64,000 bases of DNA from Alphaproteobacteria bacterium. GTDB taxonomy: Bacteria > Pseudomonadota > Alphaproteobacteria > Rhodobacterales > Rhodobacteraceae. Positions 50,174-58,901 of the stretch are shown piece after piece (position 1 is the stretch's first letter; each line of letters begins with the position of its first letter). The stretch covers positions 1-64,000 of the forward strand of contig JAUHZO010000004.1 of NCBI GenBank assembly GCA_030425925.1. Reading direction: 5' to 3'. The translations under genes were made by a program, and so were the position numbers. The notes beneath the pieces are model-generated. The model had not been told where the DNA came from. It saw only the letters and a program-made list of their open reading frames with translations, and ran no database searches.

Positions 50174-50845
50174 ATGCTGCGTTCTTTCGTTCTGTGCTTT
50201 CTGCTTTGGATGCAGGCCCTGCCTGCCGCTGCCGATCCCCCGCGTGTCCTCGTGATCGGCGATTCGCTGCTGGCTTCTCACAAGCTGTCGGGGCGGTCGG
50301 TCGGGGATTATCTTGAGACGTACCTGGGAACCGAGGTGACCGACCGCAGCACGGTCGGGGCGAGGATGGTTTACCGGATGCCGGTGAGTGGCGCGCTTGG
50401 CCTGTCGATCCCGCAGCAATATCGGGGGCAGCGCTGGGACTGGGTGATCGTCAACGGCGGTGGCAACGATCTGTGGATGAGTTGCGCCTGCCGGGCCTGC
50501 GCGCGGCGGCTGGACAAGCTGATCTCGGCCTCTGGCACCAAGGGTGTTCTGCCCGGGCTGCTGTACCGTCTGCATCAGGGCGGCGCGCGGATCGTCTATG
50601 TGGGCTATCTGCGCAGCCCCGGCATCGGCACGCCCGTCGAGTCCTGCAAAACGGTGGGCAATGCGCTGGAGGCCCGCGTAGAGCGGCTTGCCCGACAGGT
50701 GCCGGGACTGCACTATCTGTCCTTGCATGACCTGATCCCGCCCGGCGATCTGAGCTATCTTGCGCTGGACCGCGTCCACCCTTCGGCCAAGGCCAGCCGC
50801 GAGATCGCCCGCCGCATCGCCGCCCTGATGACCGGAAACAGTTGA
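50174..50845 (+). CDS. secreted SGNH/GDSL hydrolase (223 aa)
   Basis: The signal peptide ends near LPAAADP. SGNH blocks are visible: GDSLLASH (Ser, block I), Gly in VGARM, NGGGND (Asn, block III) and DRVHPSAKA (Asp and His, block V). It should be a periplasmic esterase or lipase-like enzyme of unknown substrate. A CACRACARR Cys cluster is unusual. AAGGGG precedes ATG 50174. The stop overlaps the YdeI-like start (TGATG). Confidence 0.85.
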   Translation: MLRSFVLCFLLWMQALPAAADPPRVLVIGDSLLASHKLSGRSVGDYLETYLGTEVTDRSTVGARMVYRMPVSGALGLSIPQQYRGQRWDWVIVNGGGNDLWMSCACRACARRLDKLISASGTKGVLPGLLYRLHQGGARIVYVGYLRSPGIGTPVESCKTVGNALEARVERLARQVPGLHYLSLHDLIPPGDLSYLALDRVHPSAKASREIARRIAALMTGNS

Positions 50846-51411
50846 TGACCGACCTGCCGCGCGTCGAGATCCGAAGCCATGCCGACCTGAACGTCTGGCT
50901 GGAACGGAACCACGCAACCTCTGGTTCGGTCTGGCTGATCACCTGGAAGAAGCACAGCGATCACTACGTCAGCTATGACGAGATTATTGACGAACTGCTG
51001 TGCTGGGGCTGGGTGGACAGCCGGACGCTGCGGGTGGATGCGGACCGCTCGGGCCTTCTGATTGCGCCGCGCAACCCGAAATCGGCCTGGTCGGCGATCA
51101 ACAAGGCCAAGGTTGCACGGCTGCGTGCCGACGGTCGCATGCAGCCGCCGGGCGAAGCGCTGATCGCGGCGGCGCAGGGCAACGGCATGTGGTCTTTCCT
51201 CGACGACGTGGAGCGGCTGGAGGTGCCGGATGATCTGGCCGACGCGCTGGGCGATCTGCGCGCGGTCTGGGAAGGCTGGCCGCGTTCCGTCAAGCGCGGC
51301 ACGCTGGAGTGGATCAAGACCGCCAAACAGGCCCCGACGCGGGCGAAGCGGATTGCCGATGTGGTGCAGTCGGCGACAGAGGGCCAGCGCCCCAGCCCGT
51401 TCCGGCGCTGA
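50845..51411 (+). CDS. YdeI/OmpD-associated family protein (188 aa)
   Basis: VEIRSHADLNVWLERNHATS, then SVWLITWKKHSDHY and LLCWGWVDSRTLRVDADRS, are typical of YdeI-like proteins. KRGTLEWIKTAKQAPTRAKR forms the usual C-terminal helix. The family is linked in some bacteria to resistance against cationic peptides, with no known mechanism. It is translationally coupled to the SGNH hydrolase. Confidence 0.85.
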   Translation: MTDLPRVEIRSHADLNVWLERNHATSGSVWLITWKKHSDHYVSYDEIIDELLCWGWVDSRTLRVDADRSGLLIAPRNPKSAWSAINKAKVARLRADGRMQPPGEALIAAAQGNGMWSFLDDVERLEVPDDLADALGDLRAVWEGWPRSVKRGTLEWIKTAKQAPTRAKRIADVVQSATEGQRPSPFRR

Positions 51412-51416
51412 GTGGC

Positions 51417-52607
51417 TCAGCCCATGTGCCAGACCGGTGCCTGGATCAGCCCGGCCCCGCAATCCAGCCGCGACAATTCGGGTTTCAGACCGCTCCACGT
51501 GGCGTTGCGGATCAGCCGGTCGGCCACGGTCTGCGCACTGATCGCAAGCCCCTCGTCGCGCAGCGCCTCGATCCACAGGGCGGCGACACCGGCGGCATGG
51601 GCCATGGCCATGGACGTGCCGTTGAGGCTGCGGACCGTGCCGCCCGGGGCGGCCGACAGGATGCCCACCCCCGGCGCGGCAAGCGCCGGGCTTGCATTGG
51701 AGAACGCGGCGACATCCAGCGCGCGTTCGCCCTGGCGCAGCGCGCCCACGGCCAGAACGCCGCGCGCCGCCGAAGGTGTGGCGGGCCCGGTTTCGAAATC
51801 CGGCGAGATGGTGCGCAGGCTGTCATTGCCCACGGCGGCCAGCACCAGCGGCGCCTGTTGCTGCTGCGACACCATGCGCAGCACCGTTTCGAAGATGCGC
51901 AGGTTGCCGCGATAGGCATGCACCGCCTGGGCCATGGCCAGGCTGTGCGGATAGCCTGCGGCGGCAAGCTGCTCCACATGCGCCTCGACATCGAAACGCA
52001 GGGCAAAGGCGACGATGTCGGCGCGTTCGCGCAGGCTCCAGAGAAAGGCGCGCAGAAAGGAATCCGAGGTGCCGCGCCCGTCATCTGCCACCGACTTGGC
52101 GGCGAACAGCCGGTCAACGCCGCGGGCGATGCCGATCCGTGTGCCGCCCAGATCGCGGCCCAGGATGGTGCCGGCCAGATGGGTGCCGTGACCGTTGGCA
52201 TCGTCGACGCCCGAGCCCGCGAAATCCAGTTCGGTGACATTGACCCCGGCAAAGGCCTTTTGCGACGTGTCCACACCGGTATCCAGCAGCGCGATGCGCA
52301 CGCCCTGTCCGCTGAAACGCGTCCGGTCTGCCCCCACGGCGCGCAGCCCCCAGCCGGGCACGGTTTCCTCGGCGCGCAGGTCGTCCTGCGGCTCGGACCC
52401 GATCAGCCGCGTGGGCATCACCGGGGCCAGCGACAGGAATTCCGGGGACCGCCCCAGATCGCGCAATTCCGCCGGTGTCAGGTCGATGGTCTCGATGCTG
52501 GGCTCGGCCTGTCCGGTTTCGTCAAGCGGGCTGTTTTGCGCAAAGACCGGCACCTCGGGACGCTTCCAGTTGCCGGACCTGTCACGCAGAACGATGAATT
52601 GGGTCAT
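51417..52607 (-). CDS. subtilisin-like S8 serine peptidase (396 aa)
   Basis: The triad is visible: Asp in IALLDTGVD, His in NGHGTHLAGT and Ser in LNGTSMAMAHAAG. An oxyanion Asn lies in LAAVGNDSL. About 90 residues precede the catalytic domain and could act as a propeptide, but there is no signal peptide, so the enzyme may be cytosolic or use a non-classical route. A QQQQ run lies mid-protein. It is convergent with the YdeI-like gene by 5 bases. Confidence 0.87.
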   Translation of the reverse strand: MTQFIVLRDRSGNWKRPEVPVFAQNSPLDETGQAEPSIETIDLTPAELRDLGRSPEFLSLAPVMPTRLIGSEPQDDLRAEETVPGWGLRAVGADRTRFSGQGVRIALLDTGVDTSQKAFAGVNVTELDFAGSGVDDANGHGTHLAGTILGRDLGGTRIGIARGVDRLFAAKSVADDGRGTSDSFLRAFLWSLRERADIVAFALRFDVEAHVEQLAAAGYPHSLAMAQAVHAYRGNLRIFETVLRMVSQQQQAPLVLAAVGNDSLRTISPDFETGPATPSAARGVLAVGALRQGERALDVAAFSNASPALAAPGVGILSAAPGGTVRSLNGTSMAMAHAAGVAALWIEALRDEGLAISAQTVADRLIRNATWSGLKPELSRLDCGAGLIQAPVWHMG

Positions 52608-52612
52608 GCAAT

Positions 52613-52656
52613 GCTCCGGAGTGAAATGCCTGTGGGAAAAGGCTACTCTCCGGAGC
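52613..52656. promoter_or_regulatory. inverted repeat upstream of the subtilase gene
   Basis: GCTCCGGAG (52613-52621) and CTCCGGAGC (52648-52656) are perfect 9-base arms 26 bases apart. Each arm contains the 8-base palindrome CTCCGGAG. On the minus strand the left arm also supplies the GGAG ribosome site of the subtilase, so folding or protein binding here could affect translation. Confidence 0.45.
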
Positions 52657-52701
52657 TGGCAAGCAGGAAGGGGGCTACCGTGAACTGCGCGTAAAAACGC
52701 G

Positions 52702-53691
52702 TCAGATCAAACCTTTCTGGCGAAAAAGCGCCTGAAGGTTCGCCTCGGGGCGGGGTCCCATATGGCTGATGACCTCGGCAGCGGCGACGCTGCCCATGCG
52801 CCCGCAGGTCTCCATGTCGCGACCCAGCGCCAGGCCGTAAAGGAACCCGGCGGCGAACTGGTCGCCCGCTCCGGTGGCGTCCACCGGCACGATCTTGGTC
52901 ACGGCCACATCGGTGCGTGTGCCTTCGTGCAGGACAGACACGCCGTCGCCCGACCTCGTGCAGACCACCAGCGGGCAGATCTCTCCCACCGCGCGCAGGT
53001 CCGCTTCCAGATCGTCGTTCTGGTAGAGAGAGCGGATCTCGGCCTCGTTGCCGATGACGTAATCCATCTCGTTCTCGATCAGCTTCAGGAAGTCCTCGCG
53101 ATGCCGCTCCACGCAGAACGGGTCGGAAATGGCGATGCCGGCCTTGCCGCCTGCGGCGCGGCAGGTGCGGGCGGCGCGCAGGAACGCCTCCTTGCCCTTG
53201 TCCTTGTCGAACAGATAGCCTTCGAGAAAGATCACCTCCGCTTCGGCTGCCACGTCTTCGGCCACGTCTTCGGGGCCCAGTTCAGCCGAGATCCCCAGAT
53301 AGGTGTTCATCGACCGCTCGCCATCCGGCGAGACAAAGATCATCGACCGCGAGGTGGGCAGCTCGCCCCCCGGCACCGGGGCGTTGACGAAATCGGTGCC
53401 GTCGCGGGCCATGGCATCGGCATAGAACCGGCCCAGCGCATCGTCATGCACCCGCCCGATAAAGGCCGTGCGCAGCCCCAGGTTGCCAAGCCCCGCCATG
53501 GTGTTGGCCACCGATCCGCCGGGGGCTTCCACCCGGTCCTTCATCGCGGCGTACAGCGTCTGTGCGCGCTCGCGCTCGACCAGCTGCATGATGCCTTTCT
53601 GAATGCCCATATGGTCCAGGAACGTGTCCTCTGTGCGGGCCAGAACGTCGACGATGGCGTTGCCGATTCCGACAACCTGATACTTTTTCAT
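52702..53691 (-). CDS. PfkB-family carbohydrate/adenosine kinase (329 aa)
   Basis: MKKYQVVGIGNAIVDVLART is the start of the adenosine-kinase-like PfkB proteins; the second signature is DATGAGDQFAAGFLYGLALG with the catalytic Asp. APGGSVANTMAGLGNLG forms the substrate region. It phosphorylates adenosine or a ribose-like sugar; the substrate is unproven. Its ATG overlaps the nth stop by 4 bases, so the pair is co-transcribed. Confidence 0.88.
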   Translation of the reverse strand: MKKYQVVGIGNAIVDVLARTEDTFLDHMGIQKGIMQLVERERAQTLYAAMKDRVEAPGGSVANTMAGLGNLGLRTAFIGRVHDDALGRFYADAMARDGTDFVNAPVPGGELPTSRSMIFVSPDGERSMNTYLGISAELGPEDVAEDVAAEAEVIFLEGYLFDKDKGKEAFLRAARTCRAAGGKAGIAISDPFCVERHREDFLKLIENEMDYVIGNEAEIRSLYQNDDLEADLRAVGEICPLVVCTRSGDGVSVLHEGTRTDVAVTKIVPVDATGAGDQFAAGFLYGLALGRDMETCGRMGSVAAAEVISHMGPRPEANLQALFRQKGLI

Positions 53692-54332
53692 AAGGTCTTT
53701 TCCTCGAAGGGGCAGAGATCGTTGATAAGGCAGGCCGCGCATTTCGGTTTGCGCGCGACGCAGATGTAGCGGCCGTGCAGGATCAGCCAGTGATGGGCGT
53801 GGCGCTGGTAATCGACGGGCACGTTGTCCTCGATCGCGCGTTCCACGGCGACCACGTCCTTGCCCGGGCAGATGCCGGTGCGGTTGCCGACGCGAAAGAT
53901 ATGCGTGTCCACCGCCTGCGCGGGATGGCCCCACCACATGTTCAGCACCACGTTGGCCGTCTTGCGACCGACGCCCGGCAAGCCTTCCAGCGCGGCCCGC
54001 GAATTGGGCACCTCGCCGCCATAGTCGTCGACAAGGATGCGGCTCAGCTTGATGACGTTCTTCGCCTTGTTGCGAAAAAGCCCGATGGTCTTGATATGCT
54101 CGGTCACGCCCTCTTCGCCCAGCGCCAGCATCTTCTCGGGCGTGTCGGCCACGGCAAACAGCCCCCGCGTGGCCTTGTTCACCCCGGCATCGGTGGCCTG
54201 CGCCGACAGCGCGACCGCCACGACCAGCGTGAAGACGTTCACATGCTCCAGCTCGCCCTTTGGCTCGGGCTCGGACGCGTGGAAGCGGTCAAAGATCGTG
54301 CGGATCGTGTGGTAGTCAAGCTGCCTGGCCAT
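53688..54332 (-). CDS. nth: endonuclease III (214 aa)
   Basis: This base-excision repair DNA glycosylase/AP lyase acts on oxidised pyrimidines. The helix-hairpin-helix LEGLPGVGRKTANVVL includes the catalytic Lys, and the catalytic Asp is in VDTHIFRVGNR. The C-terminal [4Fe-4S] motif is C-x6-C-x2-C-x5-C (CVARKPKCAACLINDLC). The full family length is present. Confidence 0.95.
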   Translation of the reverse strand: MARQLDYHTIRTIFDRFHASEPEPKGELEHVNVFTLVVAVALSAQATDAGVNKATRGLFAVADTPEKMLALGEEGVTEHIKTIGLFRNKAKNVIKLSRILVDDYGGEVPNSRAALEGLPGVGRKTANVVLNMWWGHPAQAVDTHIFRVGNRTGICPGKDVVAVERAIEDNVPVDYQRHAHHWLILHGRYICVARKPKCAACLINDLCPFEEKTL

Positions 54333-54371
54333 GCGCGCCTTATTCCTGCTTCGGGGGCGGCCCGCAAGCGG

Positions 54372-55259
54372 TCAGAACCGCGCGATGGTGTCGGCGGTGA
54401 ACCGGACATACCCGTCGGTCTGGTGTTTGAGATGCGGCTGCAGACGGGCATGCAGGGCGGGCAACTGGTGGAACGGCACCTGCGGCAGGACATGGTGTTC
54501 GGTGTGATAGGGCATGTTCCACGCCAGGAACCGCACCAGACGGCTGGTATGGGTGGTGCGGGTGTTGTCCAGCATGTCCGCCACCTTGGGGCAGCGGCCA
54601 TGTTCGGCCATCAGGTACAGGCGCAGCACCGGCTGACCCAGCGCCACAGGCAGAAGCCAGACCCAGAAAACCAGGGGGGTCACCACAAGGCTTGCCAGCG
54701 CGGCGGTATAGATGCCCAGCATCCAGCGCGCCTCGCGCGTCAGGCGGGGTTTGGCGCGGTCGGGCAGATAGTCGCCCTGCGGCCGGCCCATGGCGTTTTG
54801 CCACAGCACCCGCGCCATGCCGGACCAGTAGGGCCAGCCCGAGACATGGAGCAGGAACGGCCCCCAGCGGTCGAGACGCCCGTCGTAATCGGCCAGTTCG
54901 GGATCGCGCCCGTCGATATTGGTGTGGCGGTGATGGGCCAGGTGGAAATAGCGGAACCATTCGAACGGCAAGAGCAGCACCAGCCCGGCCATGCGCCCGG
55001 CCCATTCGTTCAGTGCCTCGGTCGCAAACGGGGTCTTGTGCGTGGCCTCGTGCTCCAGCGTGAACAGGAAGGCCAGCGCGACGCCCTGCAGCGGCAGCAG
55101 CGCCCACCAAAGCGGCCAGCCCTGCGCGATCCAGACGGTGCACAGGGCGATTCCGCCGACATGCCCCGCCAGATGCCGCAGGCCTGCGGCATCGCTGCGC
55201 CGGGTCAGCGCTGCAACCGTGTCGGGCGACAGGCTGGCAAGGAACGTCCTGTGATCCAT
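54372..55259 (-). CDS. membrane fatty acid desaturase family protein (295 aa)
   Basis: Three His boxes are present: HEATH, HLAHHRHT and HTEHHV, set among hydrophobic helices. They bind a di-iron centre. The family covers acyl desaturases and carotenoid or sphingolipid hydroxylases; the close HxxHH boxes and modest size fit a bacterial desaturase or hydroxylase. ATG 55259 starts a plausible N-terminus (MDHRTFLASLSPDT). The gene is divergent from the AraC-MGMT gene. Confidence 0.86.
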   Translation of the reverse strand: MDHRTFLASLSPDTVAALTRRSDAAGLRHLAGHVGGIALCTVWIAQGWPLWWALLPLQGVALAFLFTLEHEATHKTPFATEALNEWAGRMAGLVLLLPFEWFRYFHLAHHRHTNIDGRDPELADYDGRLDRWGPFLLHVSGWPYWSGMARVLWQNAMGRPQGDYLPDRAKPRLTREARWMLGIYTAALASLVVTPLVFWVWLLPVALGQPVLRLYLMAEHGRCPKVADMLDNTRTTHTSRLVRFLAWNMPYHTEHHVLPQVPFHQLPALHARLQPHLKHQTDGYVRFTADTIARF

Positions 55260-55367
55260 GGACGGACTGTCCGGTACCGGGCCCCGCGTGTCAAACAATG
55301 CGCAAAAACCGGGTCGTGCCCCGCGCGGCGGTTGGCTACCTCTGGGACAACGGATCAGGAGACAGAG

Positions 55368-56213
55368 ATGGCCCAGGACGACGCCAACACCGGCTACCAC
55401 TACAACGTCATGCGCCGCGCCATCGAGGCGGCGGACCGGCTGGGGCCGCAGGCCTCGCTCGACGCGCTGGCGGGCGAGATGGGGATGAGTGCGGCGCATT
55501 TCCAGCGGCTTTTTACCCGCTGGGTCGGGGTCAGCCCCAAACGCTACCAGCAATACCTGACGCTGGGGCATGCCAAGGCGCTGCTGGCCGAACGCTTTAC
55601 CACGCTGGAGACGGCGCATGCCACGGGTCTGTCCGGTGGCGGGCGGTTGCACGACCTGTTCCTGCGCTGGGAGGCGATGAGCCCCGGCGATTATGCCAAG
55701 GCGGGCAATGGGCTCACGATCTACTGGGGCTGGTTCGAAAGCCCCTTTGGTCCCGCGCTGGTCATGGGCACCGACAAGGGCATCTGCGGTATCGGCTTTG
55801 CCTCCGAGACGACCGAGGCGGAGGCGATGGAGGATCTTGTGGGGCGCTGGCCACGGGCAAGCTTTGTCGAGGACCCGATGCGCCTGCGGCCCTGGGTGCT
55901 GGCGGCGTTCGGAGTGACGCGGGACGAACCGGTGCCGCTGTTCATGATCGGCGCGCCGTTCCAGATCAAGGTGTGGGAGGCGCTGATGCAGATCCCCTCG
56001 GGCCATGTCACCACCTATTCCGAAATCGCCCAGACCATCGGCCATCCCAAGGCGGTACGCGCGGTGGGCACCGCGGTGGGCCGCAACCCGGTCAGCTACC
56101 TGATCCCCTGCCACCGTGCCCTGCGCAAGTCCGGGGGCCTTGGCGGCTATCACTGGGGTCTGCCGGTGAAACGCGCCATCCTCGCCTGGGAGGCGGCGCG
56201 GCTGGAGGCATAA
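55368..56213 (+). CDS. Ada-type fusion: AraC HTH plus methylated-DNA-cysteine methyltransferase (281 aa)
   Basis: An N-terminal AraC-type helix-turn-helix (DALAGEMGMSAAHFQRLFTR, then WVGVSPKRYQQYL) is followed by a full O6-methylguanine-DNA methyltransferase domain with the acceptor Cys in LIPCHRALRKSG and the Arg finger in HPKAVRAVGTAV. The zinc-binding Ada N-terminal domain with its methyl-phosphotriester Cys is absent. It repairs alkylated bases and may regulate genes by another cue. Sequence CAGGAG precedes ATG 55368. Confidence 0.9.
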   Translation: MAQDDANTGYHYNVMRRAIEAADRLGPQASLDALAGEMGMSAAHFQRLFTRWVGVSPKRYQQYLTLGHAKALLAERFTTLETAHATGLSGGGRLHDLFLRWEAMSPGDYAKAGNGLTIYWGWFESPFGPALVMGTDKGICGIGFASETTEAEAMEDLVGRWPRASFVEDPMRLRPWVLAAFGVTRDEPVPLFMIGAPFQIKVWEALMQIPSGHVTTYSEIAQTIGHPKAVRAVGTAVGRNPVSYLIPCHRALRKSGGLGGYHWGLPVKRAILAWEAARLEA

Positions 56214-56277
56214 ATCGGTTTGGTGACGGGCAATGCCATGGTATGGTTCTCCCCATAATTGTGAAGGAGATGTTTTC

Positions 56278-56820
56278 ATGGCCATTCCATCCACAGGATT
56301 TGTCATTCACGTCAAACGGTTGCGTACCGAGAAACGTGGCAGCGGCAGCGGGACCCGTTATCGAACGGTTGGAGAATACGCATGTTATTTCAACGGTTCC
56401 CGCCTGACAGCGCCGGATCTGTCCGGGGCCACTGTCGAACCGCGTGGGCCTGGGGACAACTCGTCGACCGGGCGGACATACGGTCGGTGCATCGAACCTG
56501 GCAAATATCAGCTGGGTACACATGACGGCACCAAATACGATACCTTCGGGTACAAGAAAAACGCGCGACCCCGCCCGGGAATCTATGTGCATGACACGCA
56601 AGATCGGACCGCGATCCTGATTCACATGGGATCCGGTTTCAAGGCGTCGGTGGGGTGCATCAACATCACCGGTTCGATCGTCGGCCCGCACGATGACATC
56701 GGGCCGAACACCAGCTTTGCCAGGATGGAAGCGTTCATCAACGCAATGAAATCGCGGGTGCCCGGCTTTCCGTCCTCCGGCGCAAGGCGGCTGCAGGATG
56801 CCTGGCTGGTGATCAGTTGA
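56278..56820 (+). CDS. DUF5675-like protein (180 aa), compositionally distinct
   Basis: The C-terminal half has a lipid/peptidoglycan-transpeptidase-like pattern seen in DUF5675 proteins: EPGKYQLGTHD, then RPGIYVHDTQDRTAILIHMG and SVGCINITGSIVG, with a His and a Cys in the expected order. Such domains occur in phage and secretion-system loci. AAGGAGA sits 7 bases before ATG 56278. The gene and the 330 bases after it are clearly less GC-rich than their neighbours, suggesting transfer. No phage or T6SS gene is adjacent. The family assignment is tentative. Confidence 0.6.
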   Translation: MAIPSTGFVIHVKRLRTEKRGSGSGTRYRTVGEYACYFNGSRLTAPDLSGATVEPRGPGDNSSTGRTYGRCIEPGKYQLGTHDGTKYDTFGYKKNARPRPGIYVHDTQDRTAILIHMGSGFKASVGCINITGSIVGPHDDIGPNTSFARMEAFINAMKSRVPGFPSSGARRLQDAWLVIS

Positions 56821-57151
56821 TATGCGAAGCCGCATGAACGGGCCTTGACGCGTTTTCGCGCGAAAAGACTTGGTGTCCGCTGATCTTTTTTGTGTTCGGC
56901 TTGCGTGCGGTCTCATCGTTCCGAAGAATGACTTTGGGCATTTGACGGCTGAAACTTGCCGGTGGAACGTCGGTTCCAGCGGCTGTGCTGCGGCCAATCC
57001 ATTGATTTTTAAAAGATTACCCGGTTTCGAGGATGTTGCCGGCCAATCGGCTTTGATCCGCCGATTTCCCCATGACAAAAGTCGCGTCGCGCGGCACAAA
57101 AGCGTATCTTACCACAGAAGCCCTGCAATGGGCCGGATCAAGAGGCATGAC
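56821..57151. other. low-GC gap before the OmpA-like gene
   Basis: About 330 bases with lower GC than the surroundings. An in-frame extension of the OmpA gene exists through this stretch, but its translation does not look like a protein or a signal. I see no terminator or clear promoter. It probably contains the ompA-like promoter and the 3' flank of the acquired DUF5675-like gene. Confidence 0.4.
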
Positions 57152-57823
57152 ATGACCCGAGCACGCAACACCCTTATTCTGTCCACCGTCGCCCTTGTGG
57201 GCCTTGGCGCCTGCACCACCGGGCCGCTGTTCGACGACAGCGATCCGAACCGCCAGGCCAAGCAGGGCGCGTTGATCGGCGCGGCCACGGGCGCCCTGGC
57301 CGGTTCGCTGGCGGGGCGCGGTGCCGACAGCGCCGAACGCCGCCGTGTCACCGTTGCCGGGGCCGTTGTGGGCGCCGCCGCCGGGGCTGCCATCGGCAAC
57401 CAGCTGGACAAGCAGGAGGCCGAACTGCGCCAGAGCCTTGGCAGCGACACCTCCATCCGCAACACCGGCGACCGGCTGATCGTCACCATGCCGCAGGACA
57501 TCCTGTTCGCCACCGACAGCGCCGAGCTGCGCCCGACTCTGCAGGCCGATCTGCGCACCGTGGGCCAGAGCCTGCTGGCCTATCCCGACACCACCGTCCA
57601 GGTGATCGGCCATACCGACAATACCGGCGACGCGTCGTACAATCTGGGCCTGTCGCAGCGCCGCGCCGAAGCGGTGGCCAGCGTCCTGCGCAGCGAAGGC
57701 GTACCCGGCGGGCGCGTGCAGACCTTTGGCCGCGGCGAGGATCAGCCCATCGCGTCGAACCTGACGCCCGAAGGCCGCGCGCAGAACCGCCGCGTGGAAA
57801 TCGTGATCCTGCCCAACGCCTGA
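57152..57823 (+). CDS. OmpA-family outer-membrane lipoprotein (223 aa)
   Basis: A lipobox (VGLGACTTG, lipidated Cys near residue 20) is followed by a glycine-zipper membrane segment (AATGALAGSLAGRG and AGAVVGAAAGAAIG), then an OmpA-like peptidoglycan-binding domain with TVQVIGHTDNTG and NLGLSQRRAEAVASVL. It resembles YiaD-type lipoproteins linking the outer membrane to the wall. AAGAGG precedes ATG 57152 and an intrinsic terminator follows. Confidence 0.9.
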   Translation: MTRARNTLILSTVALVGLGACTTGPLFDDSDPNRQAKQGALIGAATGALAGSLAGRGADSAERRRVTVAGAVVGAAAGAAIGNQLDKQEAELRQSLGSDTSIRNTGDRLIVTMPQDILFATDSAELRPTLQADLRTVGQSLLAYPDTTVQVIGHTDNTGDASYNLGLSQRRAEAVASVLRSEGVPGGRVQTFGRGEDQPIASNLTPEGRAQNRRVEIVILPNA

Positions 57824-57853
57824 TCTGCGCGCCCCGGCACAGAGGCCCTGCAG

Positions 57854-57877
57854 CGCCGCGGCTTGCCGCGGCGTTTT
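57854..57877 (+). terminator. intrinsic terminator of the OmpA-like gene
   Basis: CGCCGCGG (57854-57861) pairs with CCGCGGCG (57866-57873) around CTTG and is followed by TTTT. Confidence 0.85.
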
Positions 57878-57918
57878 CATGCCGTAGGTAAGGCCCTGCA
57901 ACCATGTGGGAGAACACC

Positions 57919-58476
57919 ATGACCGACATCACCCTGCTGGGCCTCTGCGGCTCCTTGCGCGCGGCGTCGACCAACCGGCTCTTGATGCTTGAGGCCGCGC
58001 GGCGGCTGGCCCCGGCCAGCTTTGTCGAAGGCGACATCCGCTTTCCGCTGTTCGACGAGGATATCCAGAACGGCCCCGGTATCCCCGCAGCGGTGCAGGA
58101 TCTGGCCGACCGGATCGCGGCGGCGGATGCGGTGCTGGTGGTGACGCCGGAATACAACAAGGGCATCTCGGGCGTGCTCAAGAACGCGCTGGACTGGATC
58201 AGCCGCGTCGAGGGCAACCCCTGGAAGGACAAGCCGGTGGCGCTGTTGTCGGCAACGGCGGGCCGGTCGGGCGGCGAGCGGGCGCAGAACATGACACGGC
58301 TGTGCCTGGCACCGTTCCGCCCGCGCATCGTCAACGGGCCGGAGGTGCTGGTGGGCCAGACCCGCGACCAGTGGGATGCCGAAGGCCACCTGACCAACGA
58401 GCGCGGCATCGCCCTGTTGGACGAACAGATGGCGGCGCTGAAGCGCGAAGTTGCGATGCTGCGGGCTCAGATCTGA
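57919..58476 (+). CDS. NAD(P)H-dependent FMN reductase (185 aa)
   Basis: This flavodoxin-fold oxidoreductase of the ChrR/azoreductase group has GSLRAASTNRLL for phosphate binding and the conserved VVTPEYNKGISGVLKNALDW motif. It reduces quinones, azo dyes or chromate in related proteins; the natural substrate is unknown. GGGAG precedes ATG 57919; an ATG 15 bases earlier is possible. Its 3' end overlaps the convergent VOC gene by 10 bases. Confidence 0.88.
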   Translation: MTDITLLGLCGSLRAASTNRLLMLEAARRLAPASFVEGDIRFPLFDEDIQNGPGIPAAVQDLADRIAAADAVLVVTPEYNKGISGVLKNALDWISRVEGNPWKDKPVALLSATAGRSGGERAQNMTRLCLAPFRPRIVNGPEVLVGQTRDQWDAEGHLTNERGIALLDEQMAALKREVAMLRAQI

Positions 58477-58865
58477 TTGGAGATCTCGATCAGGTTGCCG
58501 TCGGGATCCCTGATGTAAACCGACATCAGCGGCCCCGCGGCCCCGGTACGGCGCACCGGGCCGTCCAGGATGTCGATCCCGCGTTCCGCAAGCGTGACCT
58601 GCCAGTCGTCGAGGCGCGTTGCGCTGAGAAAGCACAGGTCCGCCGCACCGGGCGCAGGCCGGGCGGCGTGCGGCGTGAACTCCTGCCCCGCGACATGCAG
58701 GTTGATCTTTTGCGCGCCAAAACGCAGCGCCAGCCGGGTGGAGCCGTCGGTGGCGGCAAAGCGCTCGACCTCCATGCCCAGCACATCGGCATAGAACCGG
58801 CAGCTGCGGTCGGGATCGGTGACGGTCAGCACCAGATGGTCGAGTGACTGGACGCTGGGCGGCAT
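58467..58865 (-). CDS. VOC / glyoxalase-fold protein (132 aa)
   Basis: Two beta-alpha-beta-beta-beta modules are recognisable: LDHLVLTVTDPDRSCRFYAD at the start and VYIRDPDGNLIEIS at the end. Probable metal ligands are the first His and the last Glu, with another His in INLHVAG. It could be a dioxygenase-like or thiol transferase protein; no pathway is implied by its neighbours. Confidence 0.85.
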   Translation of the reverse strand: MPPSVQSLDHLVLTVTDPDRSCRFYADVLGMEVERFAATDGSTRLALRFGAQKINLHVAGQEFTPHAARPAPGAADLCFLSATRLDDWQVTLAERGIDILDGPVRRTGAAGPLMSVYIRDPDGNLIEISNQI

Positions 58866-58901
58866 GGCTGGAATAACGCTCCGGACAGAAAGGATCAGCC
58901 C

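Noticed and set aside
56870-57151. N-terminal extension of the OmpA lipoprotein
   Set aside because: It would bury the signal peptide and lipobox about 94 residues inside the protein.
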